Shown here: piece after piece, positions 37,479 through 46,853 of the stretch
Layout: the number at the start of each line of letters is the position of its first letter
Position numbering within the stretch: the first letter of the stretch is position 1
Source: an uncultured Bacteroidia bacterium
Lineage (GTDB): Bacteria > Bacteroidota > Bacteroidia > Bacteroidales > UBA932
DNA length: 64,000 nt
NCBI GenBank assembly: GCA_902779785.1
Contig: CACZDC010000001.1
Span: 62,001 to 126,000, forward strand
Reading direction: 5' to 3'
Notes under the pieces: generated by a model
Database searches by the model: none
Told to the model about the DNA's origin: nothing
The model's input: the letters and a program-made list of their open reading frames with translations, nothing else
Program-made: the position numbers and the translations under genes

Positions 37479-38453
37479 GTGAAAAATGTCTGGAAATATC
37501 TTCTGATTCTGCTGCTGATTCTTCCGCTTCCTCTCGTTCTGTCCGGGCGGAAATCAGAAAAGAAACTCAGGCTGCTTTACTGGAACATCCAAATGGGGAT
37601 GTGGGATGGCCAGGGAGACAATTATGAGCGCTTCGTAGACTGGGTCAAAAGCAAAGACCCCGATATCTGCGTATGGTGTGAGGGAGGCTCGCTTGTGAAG
37701 ACGGATTCAGATCAGACCATACCAAAAAGCGAGCGCTATCTGCCTGGCGCCTGGCCGGAACTAGCCCGCAGATATGGACACGAGTATGTGTTTGTGGGTG
37801 GGTTCCGCGATCCCTTTCCACAGGTGATAACATCCAAGTATCCAATCGATTCTATGGGTCGGTTCATAGGAAGCGAGCCGGATTCCGTGGTGGTGCACGG
37901 TGCCGGCTGGGCAAAGGTTAATTATGATGGAAAAGAAATAAATGTCGTTTCACTTCATCTCCAGCCCTATGCCTACTGGCGTTTCCTGCCGCCGGAGAAA
38001 AAAGAAGAATCCAGGAAAAACTACGGAGGTGAAAAGTATCGCCAAATGGAAATGAAGTGGATTCTGGATCATACGTTGCGGACCCGCGAGCATCCTGACA
38101 AGGAGCTCTGGATGGTAATAGGAGACTTTAATTCAAGGTCCAGGAAGGATAATTTCCACTATAAGTGGTCCCGGGCGAGCCAGGATTTCCTGGTGCACAA
38201 TTATATAGAAGAATCTGCCCCATACCTTTATGATGTCGTCGCCGAAAAGTTCCCGGAAACATTCTGTCCCAGCCACGGAAAAAAACGCATAGATTATGTC
38301 TACCTGACCGCTCCGCTGCTCAAGGCTGTCAAACGTGTCGAAACTGAACCGGACGCTTACGCCAAGCCGAGGCCCACGGAGTTCAGTAATTTCAAGCGGC
38401 CGTCGGACCATCATCCCATCATTGTTGATTTCAATCCCGATAAAATAAGATGA
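37479..38453 (+). CDS. Exported stand-alone EEP-family hydrolase
   Basis: A 324-residue protein from a GTG start, with an N-terminal hydrophobic signal or anchor (WKYLLILLLILPLPLVLSG) followed directly by the EEP fold. LLYWNIQMGMWDGQGDNYERF is nearly the same as in the upstream protein, and CVWCEGG, VVSLHLQP, VIGDFNSRS, KRIDYVYLT and SDHHPIIVDF are intact. It is a paralogue of the C-terminal domain of the upstream gene product, by recent local duplication (inference). Start is 12 nt after the upstream stop; its stop overlaps the next start (ATGA). Confidence 0.82.
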   Translation: MKNVWKYLLILLLILPLPLVLSGRKSEKKLRLLYWNIQMGMWDGQGDNYERFVDWVKSKDPDICVWCEGGSLVKTDSDQTIPKSERYLPGAWPELARRYGHEYVFVGGFRDPFPQVITSKYPIDSMGRFIGSEPDSVVVHGAGWAKVNYDGKEINVVSLHLQPYAYWRFLPPEKKEESRKNYGGEKYRQMEMKWILDHTLRTREHPDKELWMVIGDFNSRSRKDNFHYKWSRASQDFLVHNYIEESAPYLYDVVAEKFPETFCPSHGKKRIDYVYLTAPLLKAVKRVETEPDAYAKPRPTEFSNFKRPSDHHPIIVDFNPDKIR

Positions 38454-39292
38454 AAGCTTCTGCTACATTTTACGCATTCTTAGTGTTGGGGACCATCATT
38501 TCTTGTTCAGATAAAGCCGATGCCCCTCGCATAAAGGTCTTGTCTCAGGACGGACGGGCGCTGCTGAAGACATTGTCTGTCCCGCTGGAAGGGGGCAGTT
38601 TTACCTTGACTGCCAAGTCTGAGTCCAGTCTGGATATTTTCTATGAACAGTCTCCGGACACACAAGAGTGGTTCAAACTCTTGGATGTTTCACGTGAACA
38701 GGATGGCCTGTACAAGGTAAAGTGTTCTGCTGCGCCGCTGGAGAACACTCTTGATCTCCGTTCCGGCTCGCTGAGCTTTTCCTCTCCGGAAGACTGCCTC
38801 GGCAAATTCCTCAATGTGAGGCAAGGCTATGAAAGAGTATGGCAGGAGACTTACCAGAAAATGCAGGATGGAGTGCTTGTCCTTGCTCCCGGAGAGTCCT
38901 GGCAAAGCGGTTTAATAAACGGAATCAGCTCAATTAAAAAGGGCTGCATCGCCCTTCAGACAAGAATAGACCCGGCAACATCAGAGGAGGATGATCTCTT
39001 CCCGGGCACCCTGCTCGTAGAGCTAAATGGAGGAGGCCTTTTCTCTGAGATTGAAAGAACTGTCTGTCAAATAGATGTCCCGCTGTCGTCTTCATTTACT
39101 ACGTCCTCCTTCCATAGACTGATTATCTATAACTCCGGCCTGGTTTTCAGTTCGGAAAGTTCCGTTATCCTGACCGTCCCGGCCTCGGCCTCGGCCCCGG
39201 TTATCATCGACAATCTCAGTGTCTATGAACTGCCGGCCGGCGAAGAGGAAATTGATGCAATTTCAGACGATGATGAATATGATGATGAATAA
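38450..39292 (+). CDS. BACON-like lipoprotein with acidic C terminus
   Basis: A 280-residue lipoprotein with lipobox TIISC (Cys about 19). Residues about 26-125 resemble a BACON/Ig-like beta-sandwich (VPLEGGSFTLTAKSESSLDIFYEQS ... DCLGKFLNVRQ). The C-terminal half is a jelly-roll-like module ending VIIDNLSVYELP, similar in style to the end of the binding module of the first gene. The last residues are strongly acidic (ISDDDEYDDE). A carbohydrate- or ligand-binding surface role is inferred from BACON proteins elsewhere. The gene's 3' end contains the ATG cluster used by the following SusC. Confidence 0.65.
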   Translation: MKASATFYAFLVLGTIISCSDKADAPRIKVLSQDGRALLKTLSVPLEGGSFTLTAKSESSLDIFYEQSPDTQEWFKLLDVSREQDGLYKVKCSAAPLENTLDLRSGSLSFSSPEDCLGKFLNVRQGYERVWQETYQKMQDGVLVLAPGESWQSGLINGISSIKKGCIALQTRIDPATSEEDDLFPGTLLVELNGGGLFSEIERTVCQIDVPLSSSFTTSSFHRLIIYNSGLVFSSESSVILTVPASASAPVIIDNLSVYELPAGEEEIDAISDDDEYDDE

Positions 39293-42200
39293 GACTAAGT
39301 ATCTGCTTGCAGTCGCACTGCTGTTTTTCCTTGCCGTGCTTCCGTCTTTCGCCTCTCCCGTCACCGTCCGGGGCAATGTGGTGGATGAATCCGGAGAAGT
39401 TATGGCAGGAGCGATTGTGATGGCAAAGCCTTCCCCTGACGGTCCGGTCAGGGCCACTGTCTCGACCGACAGCAACGGTGCGTTTACTATCGAATGCGAG
39501 CCTACAGATATCTTGATTGCCATCTTTATGGCCTATGACAACGAGTCTGTCAGCATTCCTCCGTCAAGGGAAATCCAGATTGTAATGCACCCCAGCGCGG
39601 CTTCCGTACTGAACGAAGCGGTCGTGGTAGGCTATGGCAGCGTCGCCCGTTCTGACCTGACCGGGAGTGTCGCCAATGTCAATATGGGCGACATACGCAA
39701 CGCAGCTGTCACAAGCATAGACCAGGCTCTGCAGGGACGAGTGGCCGGCGCTGACATTCTGTCCACTTCCGGAGATCCGGACGCAACGACTTCCATCCGC
39801 ATCCGCGGAACAAGGAGCATCAATGCCTCCAATGACCCTCTTATTGTCGTGGACGGTGTCCTTGATGCCGTTTCAGACCTTAACGACATAAATCCTGCAG
39901 ACATTGAGTCCATCTCGATTCTCAAGGATGCGTCGTCTACTGCCATTTACGGGGCACGTGGCGCCAACGGTGTTATCCTCATAACCACAAAGGAGGCCTC
40001 TGCCGGGGGAAACATAAGCGTAACGGCGAAATTCACAGGCGGCGTGTCTATGCTCCCGTCGAAACTGGATATTATGGATGCAACGCAATTCTCCAACTAC
40101 TTGAACGAAGAAGCGCAATTGTCCGGCGTTTATCCGAACGTGACGACAGAGACCCCGTTGTCCGAAGCCCGCATCAAGGACCCTCTCTCCAAGGGTAAGG
40201 GCACGGACTGGATAGAGGAAATATGCCGTGTGGCACCATATCACGGAGAACAGCTGTCTGCCAGCGGTTCTATTTCCACGGTCAAGTATTATGCGTCGTT
40301 CAATCACTATGACAACAGAGGTATAATAAAAAACAGCGGAGTCCGCAATATGGTCGCCCGTTTCAATGCTTCCGCTGACGTGCTGAAGTGGCTGAATGTC
40401 GGTGCAAAGATCAACTATACCTACCGCATTACCGATGAGAATCTTGCGCAGATCGGCGGTACCAACATCTACCATTCCGCAGTATATCTTTCTCCGCTGA
40501 TTGCCCCGGATGCCATTACCAATCCACTGAGCACGTCCGGAGCAAAAATTACGATGCCTACATATCAAGTAAGCGAAAATACTCGGAAGACCCTTCGCAG
40601 TATGTTTACGATAGTCGGCACGGCCGAAGCTAAAATAAACAAAGAACTGAAATTCCGCACGCAGGCATCCTTTTTCCGCTTTGACCGCAATAAATTCCAA
40701 TACGACCCATCCACGCTTCCGACACGTATGGACGGACTTGGAGGAAAAGCCGGACGCCAGTACTATTCTGAGAATAAGTTCAATTGGGACAACACCTTGA
40801 CCTGGAACCACAAAATCGGCAAGAAACACTCCCTGACGGCTATGGCGGGAAGCGCTTATTATTCTTACATAAATACAGGGCTTTCACTCACCGGACAGGG
40901 CTACCTCGTGGACGAAGTGATGTGGAAGGATATGGATGCAGTCCAAGACAAAAACACCTATGTCGCCGGCAGCGGAGATATGGACAGGCATTCCCTTTCG
41001 TTTTTTACCCGCCTTAACTACGATTACAACAAGCGTTACTATTTAACAGTTACGGCCCGAGGTGATGGCGCATCCAATTTCGCCGCCAATAAAAAGTGGG
41101 GCTTCTTCCCTTCAGCGGCTTTCCGCTGGAATATCCATAATGAAGCCTTCCTTCAAAACGCCGTCTGGATAGACGAATTGTCCCTGAAACTGAGTTATGG
41201 ACGAAGCGGCAACGACGCTATCTCAACATATCGTTCTCTTCCGGCTATGACTTCGGTTACCACCGGATACCTCTTTTCCGGCACTCAGCCTGTGGCGTAT
41301 TATCCGTCAAGGCTGGCTTCTCCCGATCTGAGTTGGGAGAAGACAGATCTGCTGAATGCGGCTGTTACCGGAGCCTTTTTCAACAACCGGCTGAATATCA
41401 CCGCCGAAGCCTATTATGCGCGTACTTCCGATCTGCTTCTGGATGTGCAGGTCGCCAATCAGACGGGATATTCCAGCCGACTGGCAAATATCGGCGTCAC
41501 GACCAACAAGGGGCTTGAACTGTCAATTGAATCCCGCAATATCGTGACGAGCGGCTTCGTCTGGACAAGTGCTTTTTCTATTTCGCACAATGTCCAGAGA
41601 GTTGAGGACATCGGAGGTGAAAATTACATAATCGCTTATGCAGCACCATCTTCCGGCTATATGATGTATGGCTACGTCAAGGGCTTCCCGCTTAATGCCC
41701 TCTGGGGATTCCAGTCGGCGGGAGTCTGGCATAATCAAGAGGAAATCGAGAGGAACAAGACTACACATTCGGTCGCGACCATAGGCGGAAGCACCCAGCT
41801 TGGCTACCCGATATACGTGGACCGTAACCACGATGGAGTGCTTGACAGTGAGGATTTGACATACCTCGGGAATGCCGATCCATATATCTATGGTGGCCTC
41901 CAGAACACCTTCCGCATCGGGAGGTTTACTCTGGGCGCCTATCTCGTCTATTCACTCGGCGGCAAGATCTATAACTTCGCAGAGCTGTATATGTCCGGTT
42001 CCAGGCGAGCCAATCAGTATACATATATGGTCAACGCGTGGCATCCTGAGAAAAATCCGGAGTCGAATCTCCCGAGGGCGGGTATCCTGAATGACGGCGA
42101 CGTCCACAGTACGCGTCAGCTTCACGATGCATCCTACCTGCGGCTCAAAACTCTTTCCGTCTCTTATGCGTGGAACATAAGGAAGAAATACCTCAGGGAC

Positions 42201-42365
42201 ATCACGTTTACTGTCTCAGGAGAAAACCTTTTCCTCCTGAAGGCTTACAATGGATTCGATCCTGACGTCTCGACTTCTTCGGAGGGCTCAACCATCCGCA
42301 GGATGGACCTTGGAGCTTATCCCAAGGCACGCACAATTATGGCTTCAATCCAATTCAGATATTGA
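39285..42365 (+). CDS. SusC/RagA-family TonB-linked outer membrane protein
   Basis: The TonB-dependent transporter of the accessory operon. Signal peptide (MNKTKYLLAVALLFFLAVLPSFAS), carboxypeptidase-like domain (VRGNVVDESGEVMAGAIVMA), plug (NEAVVVGYGSVARSDLTGSV, SIRIRGTRSINASNDPLIVVDGV, LKDASSTAIYGARGANGVILITTK) and a barrel ending in Tyr (IQFRY), 1026 residues. Five in-frame ATGs (39270, 39273, 39279, 39282, 39285) overlap the end of the previous gene. The last gives the best signal peptide; which one is used is uncertain. The SusD partner follows after 6 nt. Confidence 0.92.
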   Translation: MNKTKYLLAVALLFFLAVLPSFASPVTVRGNVVDESGEVMAGAIVMAKPSPDGPVRATVSTDSNGAFTIECEPTDILIAIFMAYDNESVSIPPSREIQIVMHPSAASVLNEAVVVGYGSVARSDLTGSVANVNMGDIRNAAVTSIDQALQGRVAGADILSTSGDPDATTSIRIRGTRSINASNDPLIVVDGVLDAVSDLNDINPADIESISILKDASSTAIYGARGANGVILITTKEASAGGNISVTAKFTGGVSMLPSKLDIMDATQFSNYLNEEAQLSGVYPNVTTETPLSEARIKDPLSKGKGTDWIEEICRVAPYHGEQLSASGSISTVKYYASFNHYDNRGIIKNSGVRNMVARFNASADVLKWLNVGAKINYTYRITDENLAQIGGTNIYHSAVYLSPLIAPDAITNPLSTSGAKITMPTYQVSENTRKTLRSMFTIVGTAEAKINKELKFRTQASFFRFDRNKFQYDPSTLPTRMDGLGGKAGRQYYSENKFNWDNTLTWNHKIGKKHSLTAMAGSAYYSYINTGLSLTGQGYLVDEVMWKDMDAVQDKNTYVAGSGDMDRHSLSFFTRLNYDYNKRYYLTVTARGDGASNFAANKKWGFFPSAAFRWNIHNEAFLQNAVWIDELSLKLSYGRSGNDAISTYRSLPAMTSVTTGYLFSGTQPVAYYPSRLASPDLSWEKTDLLNAAVTGAFFNNRLNITAEAYYARTSDLLLDVQVANQTGYSSRLANIGVTTNKGLELSIESRNIVTSGFVWTSAFSISHNVQRVEDIGGENYIIAYAAPSSGYMMYGYVKGFPLNALWGFQSAGVWHNQEEIERNKTTHSVATIGGSTQLGYPIYVDRNHDGVLDSEDLTYLGNADPYIYGGLQNTFRIGRFTLGAYLVYSLGGKIYNFAELYMSGSRRANQYTYMVNAWHPEKNPESNLPRAGILNDGDVHSTRQLHDASYLRLKTLSVSYAWNIRKKYLRDITFTVSGENLFLLKAYNGFDPDVSTSSEGSTIRRMDLGAYPKARTIMASIQFRY

Positions 42366-42371
42366 CCTCAT

Positions 42372-43853
42372 ATGAGAAAAACAATACAAATCGCATCATT
42401 GCTTATTGCCGGGACAGTTTGTATATCCTGCCTTCAGGAGGATAGCAGCGGAGTCGTGTCTCCAGACAATTTCTTCAAAACGCAAGAACAATGTCAGTCT
42501 GCGGTCAACTCTGCCTACATTCCTCTAAAATCAATATTTGCATTTCGCTATCTAATTGCTACCGAGGCGGTTACTGACCTCGCGTCGGCGAATAACAATG
42601 CCCAGCCGGATGCCCGTCTCCTGATTTCTCCTTCCAGTCCCGGTATCGGAGAAACCGTTTGGAAACAATGCTATATAGGTGTAAGGAATACGACGTGTGC
42701 GATATTCGGCATCGAGAATTCAGATGTGGAATATGAAAGTGTTTTCCACTCTCTTTGCGAAGCCAAAATACTGAGGGCGCTATACTATTATATCCTCACT
42801 TCATTTTTCGGGGATGTTCCTTTCTATAAGGACTATGTCCATTCTGTCGCAGACCTTCAGAAGGTAGCTTCCCTGCCGAGAATGAGCGCAGATGCGACCA
42901 GGGCCGACCTTTGTGCCGAACTACTGGAAATTGCTCCCCAGATGCAACAAATACGCAGCTGCGAAGAAAAAGACAATCGCTGCGGAGCCGCCGTGGCCTG
43001 GATGCTGATTGCGAAGATGTCTATGTGGAATGAAGACTGGGACACTGCGCTGGATGCTCTGGAACAGTTGAGGAAAATATATGGAAACCTCTCCCAGTAC
43101 CCGGTAGAAGACATAATGCTCCGGAATAAAAATACCCCGGAGTCCATCTTTGAAATCCAGCACAGCTATGAGAAGGGCGGCTTGAGTTACGCATCAAACT
43201 GCGCCAGTGCCTGTATGCCATACCCGAGAGCGTCCGAGACCTTCACCTATGACAAGGTGGACATTCCTGAACTTGGAAAAGAAGCCACGGCCTGGAGTCC
43301 TATCCGGCCTACGACCTATATGAAAAAGACGGTTATGCCCTCCTCCATTCCTGACAGCCGCCGGGCCATCAATATGGTTTCAAGCTGGAATGGACAGAGT
43401 TTCTCAACCACTTGGATGGGCCCGAAATTCTGGTGTCTCGGGATGTACAAAACCAATGATTCGAATAATTACAAAGTGTTCCGCTTCGCCGATGCTGTCC
43501 TGATGATGTCGGAATGCTACTGCGAAAAAGGTGATTACACGGAGTCAATTGCCTGTCTGGACGAGGTCCGCTCACGGGCGGGACTTACTCCTTACGGGGA
43601 GTTCAAGAATGTCGCCAAACTTCGCGATGAAATCCGAAAAGAGAGAGGCAGGGAGTTGTTCGGTGAGTTCCAGAGAAAGTATGACCTAGTCCGATGGGGA
43701 ATATGGTACTCCTTCACCGCACAGTACAATACTTATTATGAAATCCAGAACAATATCAAACCCTGTCACGAGTACTATCCCATTCCTGATCAGCAGGTAA
43801 TAGCATCAGGGAACAGCCTTGACAATAAAGCGTACAATGATTATGGACTGTAG
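42372..43853 (+). CDS. SusD/RagB-family nutrient-binding lipoprotein
   Basis: The surface lipoprotein partner of the SusC upstream; 493 residues. Lipobox VCISC (Cys about 20), then VVSPDNFFKTQEQCQSAVNSAY, the usual start of the SusD N-terminal domain. KILRALYYYILTSFFGDVPFY and the C-terminal segment EIRKERGRELFGEFQRKYDLVRWG with YYPIPDQQV are typical of PF07980. The helical TPR framework is intact. It overlaps the following lipoprotein gene, so cotranscription is certain. Confidence 0.92.
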   Translation: MRKTIQIASLLIAGTVCISCLQEDSSGVVSPDNFFKTQEQCQSAVNSAYIPLKSIFAFRYLIATEAVTDLASANNNAQPDARLLISPSSPGIGETVWKQCYIGVRNTTCAIFGIENSDVEYESVFHSLCEAKILRALYYYILTSFFGDVPFYKDYVHSVADLQKVASLPRMSADATRADLCAELLEIAPQMQQIRSCEEKDNRCGAAVAWMLIAKMSMWNEDWDTALDALEQLRKIYGNLSQYPVEDIMLRNKNTPESIFEIQHSYEKGGLSYASNCASACMPYPRASETFTYDKVDIPELGKEATAWSPIRPTTYMKKTVMPSSIPDSRRAINMVSSWNGQSFSTTWMGPKFWCLGMYKTNDSNNYKVFRFADAVLMMSECYCEKGDYTESIACLDEVRSRAGLTPYGEFKNVAKLRDEIRKERGRELFGEFQRKYDLVRWGIWYSFTAQYNTYYEIQNNIKPCHEYYPIPDQQVIASGNSLDNKAYNDYGL

Positions 43854-44490
43854 GAATTTATGTCTAATGGCGATGACAGTTATGTTTATTGCCGCCGGAT
43901 GCCGTAAAACGGATCCATACGAGGGCGCACTTGGCTTGCAGTCCAGGCGCGTGGTCCTTTCCGCGGAGACCGGACTGACTCCGGTAATGGTGTACAGCAA
44001 TACATCGTGGACGGTCAAACTGGCTCCAAAAGTCTCCTGGGCCGGATTAGACCGTCTGGAAGGAGAAAACAGTTCCGGACTCTATTTCTCCTATGCCGCC
44101 AACTACAATCTTGCCCGTAAGGTGGCACTGGCATTCGAAGCAGGCGAGATTCGCGACACCGTGTGGATGATTCAGAAAGGAGGACTGCTCAATCCATTCA
44201 TTACTCTTTCCCCGTCGAGTCTCACTCTCGGGGCCGGAGACGGCTCAGGCGCTGTGGCCGTAACGAGCAATCTCTCTGCAGACTGGAAGGATGTTGAATG
44301 GAAAGTAGACTACATCGAAGGCGATTCCGGCTGGGTCACGGATATAAGTCTGAGCAAGACATCGCTGGAATTCAAGCTGAAGCCCAACGGCGGAGAAACT
44401 GTCCGCAAAGCCGTGATAACAGTAAGTCACTGTGACGCTGAAGACAATGTCGTAAAAACTATGCTCACCATAAACCAAAATCCCGCATAA
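43843..44490 (+). CDS. BACON-domain lipoprotein
   Basis: A 215-residue lipoprotein with lipobox IAAGC (Cys about 20). Two BACON-like beta-sandwiches follow (about residues 35-110: VLSAETGLTPVMVYSNTSWTVKL ... DTVWMIQKG; and about 118-213: LGAGDGSGAVAVTSNLSADWKDVEW ... TMLTINQNPA). BACON modules are found in SusE-like and glycan-binding surface lipoproteins, so a ligand-binding or spacer role next to SusCD is inferred. ATG 43843 overlaps the SusD stop by 11 nt; ATG 43837 is also possible. The stop shares a base with the next ATG (TAATG). Confidence 0.75.
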   Translation: MDCRNLCLMAMTVMFIAAGCRKTDPYEGALGLQSRRVVLSAETGLTPVMVYSNTSWTVKLAPKVSWAGLDRLEGENSSGLYFSYAANYNLARKVALAFEAGEIRDTVWMIQKGGLLNPFITLSPSSLTLGAGDGSGAVAVTSNLSADWKDVEWKVDYIEGDSGWVTDISLSKTSLEFKLKPNGGETVRKAVITVSHCDAEDNVVKTMLTINQNPA

Positions 44491-46664
44491 TGAACAAGAC
44501 GTATCTATTATTTGTCCTTTTCTTCCTTGCAGTATCGTGCAAAGTGGATGACGCTCTTTATCTTGAGCGGGACGAACTAGGGGTGAGCCGGAAAGAATTC
44601 ACCGTGGACGCCAATACCGGCAGTGTCAGTTTCGATTTGTTCACCAACAAGAAGGGGAACATCACTGTCATGAAAGGAGAACAATGGATTCACTCTAACC
44701 TATCTTCCTTTGAAAGGGACGCGACTGTAAAACTAGACTATCTCTATAATGAGGGTCTTCCCAGAAAGGGAATGATTCTTCTTGAAACCGAGACACGTAG
44801 GGACACGGTCTGCATCAAGCAGGAAGGTCTCATAGAAGAACTCTTTGACTTTCCGCAGACCAGCGTCGTTGTCTATAACGGGCTGGGAGACACTGAATTG
44901 CCGATCAAGTGCAATGTCCCGAGCGAAAAAGTGGAAATCTCCGTACAATATGCAGACGAAGCCGGATGGATACGTTCCGTGTCCCTGGAAAATGACAAAC
45001 TCGTGCTTTCTACTCAAGACAACACAAGCCCGTCATTGCGAAGAATAGCGTTCATCCATTTGTCTTACACCGACAGCTGGGACCAGGTCCACCCCGTCCT
45101 GATACGAGTGACGCAGACAGCCTCCGACAATGCACTTGGAGAGGAGCTCAGTTTTGCCGAGCTCCGGGCCTTGTTCCCCGACGAAGGCAGTTCTGTCGTA
45201 GAGGACGACTATTGCATCACAGGCTATGTGGTCAGCCGTACCGAATCCGGCAATATGGGTGAAAATGAGGTGTTTACCATCAATTATATTGACTATGCTG
45301 CGGACACGCAGACGGTCTATATAGAAAGTGAGGACGGGGCGTATGGCTTCCGTATCCGGACGGCTTCCACAGAGGACAATGTGTTTCATCCTGATACAAA
45401 AGTTAAGATGATGCTCAGCGGAGCCTCCATCCGTAAAGAATCCGACCCCGACAGATATATGATTGAGGATGTAACTTCGTCTATGGTGCTGGAATCAGCT
45501 GCGGTCTCCGAAGGGGAAATCCCCCGCAAACAGATGCATATCTGCGAATTGAAAGACTCCGACATCTACACGTATGTCACCTTGCTCGACTGTGAAATTC
45601 CGGTGCGAAAAGGATGTCTCACTCCTGTCAACGAGGGATATACCCGACTTTTCAACAGCAACCGCGTGAGCAAGTTCCCTATCATCATCCGAGACATCAA
45701 GGGCGGGAGCCTCTATATGTATACCAACACGACCTGTCCATATCGCCGTACAGGTGCCAGGTTGCCTTATGGCAAGGGATCCGTTTCCGGCATAATCGTA
45801 CACGAAAAATACCGCAGTTTCATAGACAAGGATAATCCCGTCGAGGAGCGTTGCGGCAACATCGGAAGGTATCAGATCCGCCATACTCGTTATGAGGATA
45901 TCGCCCTGGAAGACGACTTCGAGTCAAGTTTCTCGGCTCTTATCACCGAGTACCGCTATATGAATGTCCCGGATCCAAATCCGGACGGCGTATGGCTGCC
46001 GACCTATGGGAACAATGGATATTTCACCCACACCAAATCCGCAGAATGCTACCCCGCGACCGAGTATTCCTATCTGGGCCCTTGCGGAAGTGCAAACAAG
46101 GGCAATGTCAATGGTTTCGGGATTATCCTTCCCGACGGGACCGACTATGGCCGGGCGGAATTCCCCAATGCCAACAATGATGGCAAAGGCGCTTCGGCCT
46201 ATAATATGAAACTTAGCTGGCGTACCAACAAGTGGTGGAACGGAGACCGTCCGGAATACTGGATTATCGAGTTCTCCACGGCTGGAATCAGTTCTGACTG
46301 CGTGTCTATGCAACTGGCCACCCATAACCGGTCTCAAGATCTGCAAGATCCACGCTATTGGGCGGCAGAATGGTCTTTCCAGGACGATGTCTCCGCCTCG
46401 GCGGACGAGCAGTGGCATCTGATTGCACAGTACGTGGTTCCGGATGTGGGAATAGACGCCAACACGCTTGTCAACCAGAGCCTCGGCTTCAAACAGATGG
46501 ATTTCCCTCTGCCCATAGAAATTCTCGGGCACGAAAAGGTTTATATCCGCCTCCATCCTACAAGCAAGGCTGCCGGGAGCGGGTATGACTATGATGAATC
46601 TACGCTGAAGCAGTCCGGCAATGGAAACGCAATCTCTTATTTTGCAATACGATACAACAAATAA
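44490..46664 (+). CDS. DUF5689/BACON lipoprotein
   Basis: A 724-residue lipoprotein with lipobox AVSC (Cys about 17). Residues about 25-115 and 120-210 are BACON-like repeats ending in the typical VCIKQEG and VTQTAS strands. Residues about 215-460 form a DUF5689 OB-fold-like domain (SFAELRALFPDE, DYCITGYVVSRTESGN, YGFRIRT, IPRKQMHICELKDSDIYTYVTLLD). The C-terminal third is a jelly-roll-like module (WRTNKWWNGDRPEYWIIEFSTA ... YIRLHPTSKAAGSGYD). DUF5689 proteins are often the surface lipoprotein next to SusCD. Ligand unknown. Confidence 0.78.
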   Translation: MNKTYLLFVLFFLAVSCKVDDALYLERDELGVSRKEFTVDANTGSVSFDLFTNKKGNITVMKGEQWIHSNLSSFERDATVKLDYLYNEGLPRKGMILLETETRRDTVCIKQEGLIEELFDFPQTSVVVYNGLGDTELPIKCNVPSEKVEISVQYADEAGWIRSVSLENDKLVLSTQDNTSPSLRRIAFIHLSYTDSWDQVHPVLIRVTQTASDNALGEELSFAELRALFPDEGSSVVEDDYCITGYVVSRTESGNMGENEVFTINYIDYAADTQTVYIESEDGAYGFRIRTASTEDNVFHPDTKVKMMLSGASIRKESDPDRYMIEDVTSSMVLESAAVSEGEIPRKQMHICELKDSDIYTYVTLLDCEIPVRKGCLTPVNEGYTRLFNSNRVSKFPIIIRDIKGGSLYMYTNTTCPYRRTGARLPYGKGSVSGIIVHEKYRSFIDKDNPVEERCGNIGRYQIRHTRYEDIALEDDFESSFSALITEYRYMNVPDPNPDGVWLPTYGNNGYFTHTKSAECYPATEYSYLGPCGSANKGNVNGFGIILPDGTDYGRAEFPNANNDGKGASAYNMKLSWRTNKWWNGDRPEYWIIEFSTAGISSDCVSMQLATHNRSQDLQDPRYWAAEWSFQDDVSASADEQWHLIAQYVVPDVGIDANTLVNQSLGFKQMDFPLPIEILGHEKVYIRLHPTSKAAGSGYDYDESTLKQSGNGNAISYFAIRYNK

Positions 46665-46677
46665 AACCTTTAAGAAA

Positions 46678-46833
46678 ATGAAAAAAACAACAATGCAGAC
46701 ACTGATGTTCAAGAATCAGTATGTTCCGCCTCTTACTCAGACTTTCATACTAAGGGAGGCTTGTAACTTTTGCACTTCGGGTGAACCCACAAGTGAGGTC
46801 TTCGTAGAAGAGGACTACAGTGATTTATGGTAA
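46678..46833 (+). CDS. Small acidic-tailed protein (51 aa)
   Basis: A short ORF between two lipoprotein genes, 13 nt after one and 20 nt before the next. It reads MKKTTMQTLMFKNQYVPPLTQ, then TFILREACNFCTSGEP and an acidic tail EEDYSDLW. It has no signal peptide. The layout (basic start, YxxP segment, hydrophobic strand, Gly/Ser turn, acidic end) is like many unannotated small proteins in Bacteroidales and like the 47-residue ORF at 52775. The CNFC pair could bind metal or form a disulfide. The role is unknown. The first codons are in frame with a longer ORF from 46621, but the ATG at 46678 is the only one outside the upstream gene. Confidence 0.6.
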   Translation: MKKTTMQTLMFKNQYVPPLTQTFILREACNFCTSGEPTSEVFVEEDYSDLW

Positions 46834-46853
46834 AAAACAAGTAAAAGTAAAAT

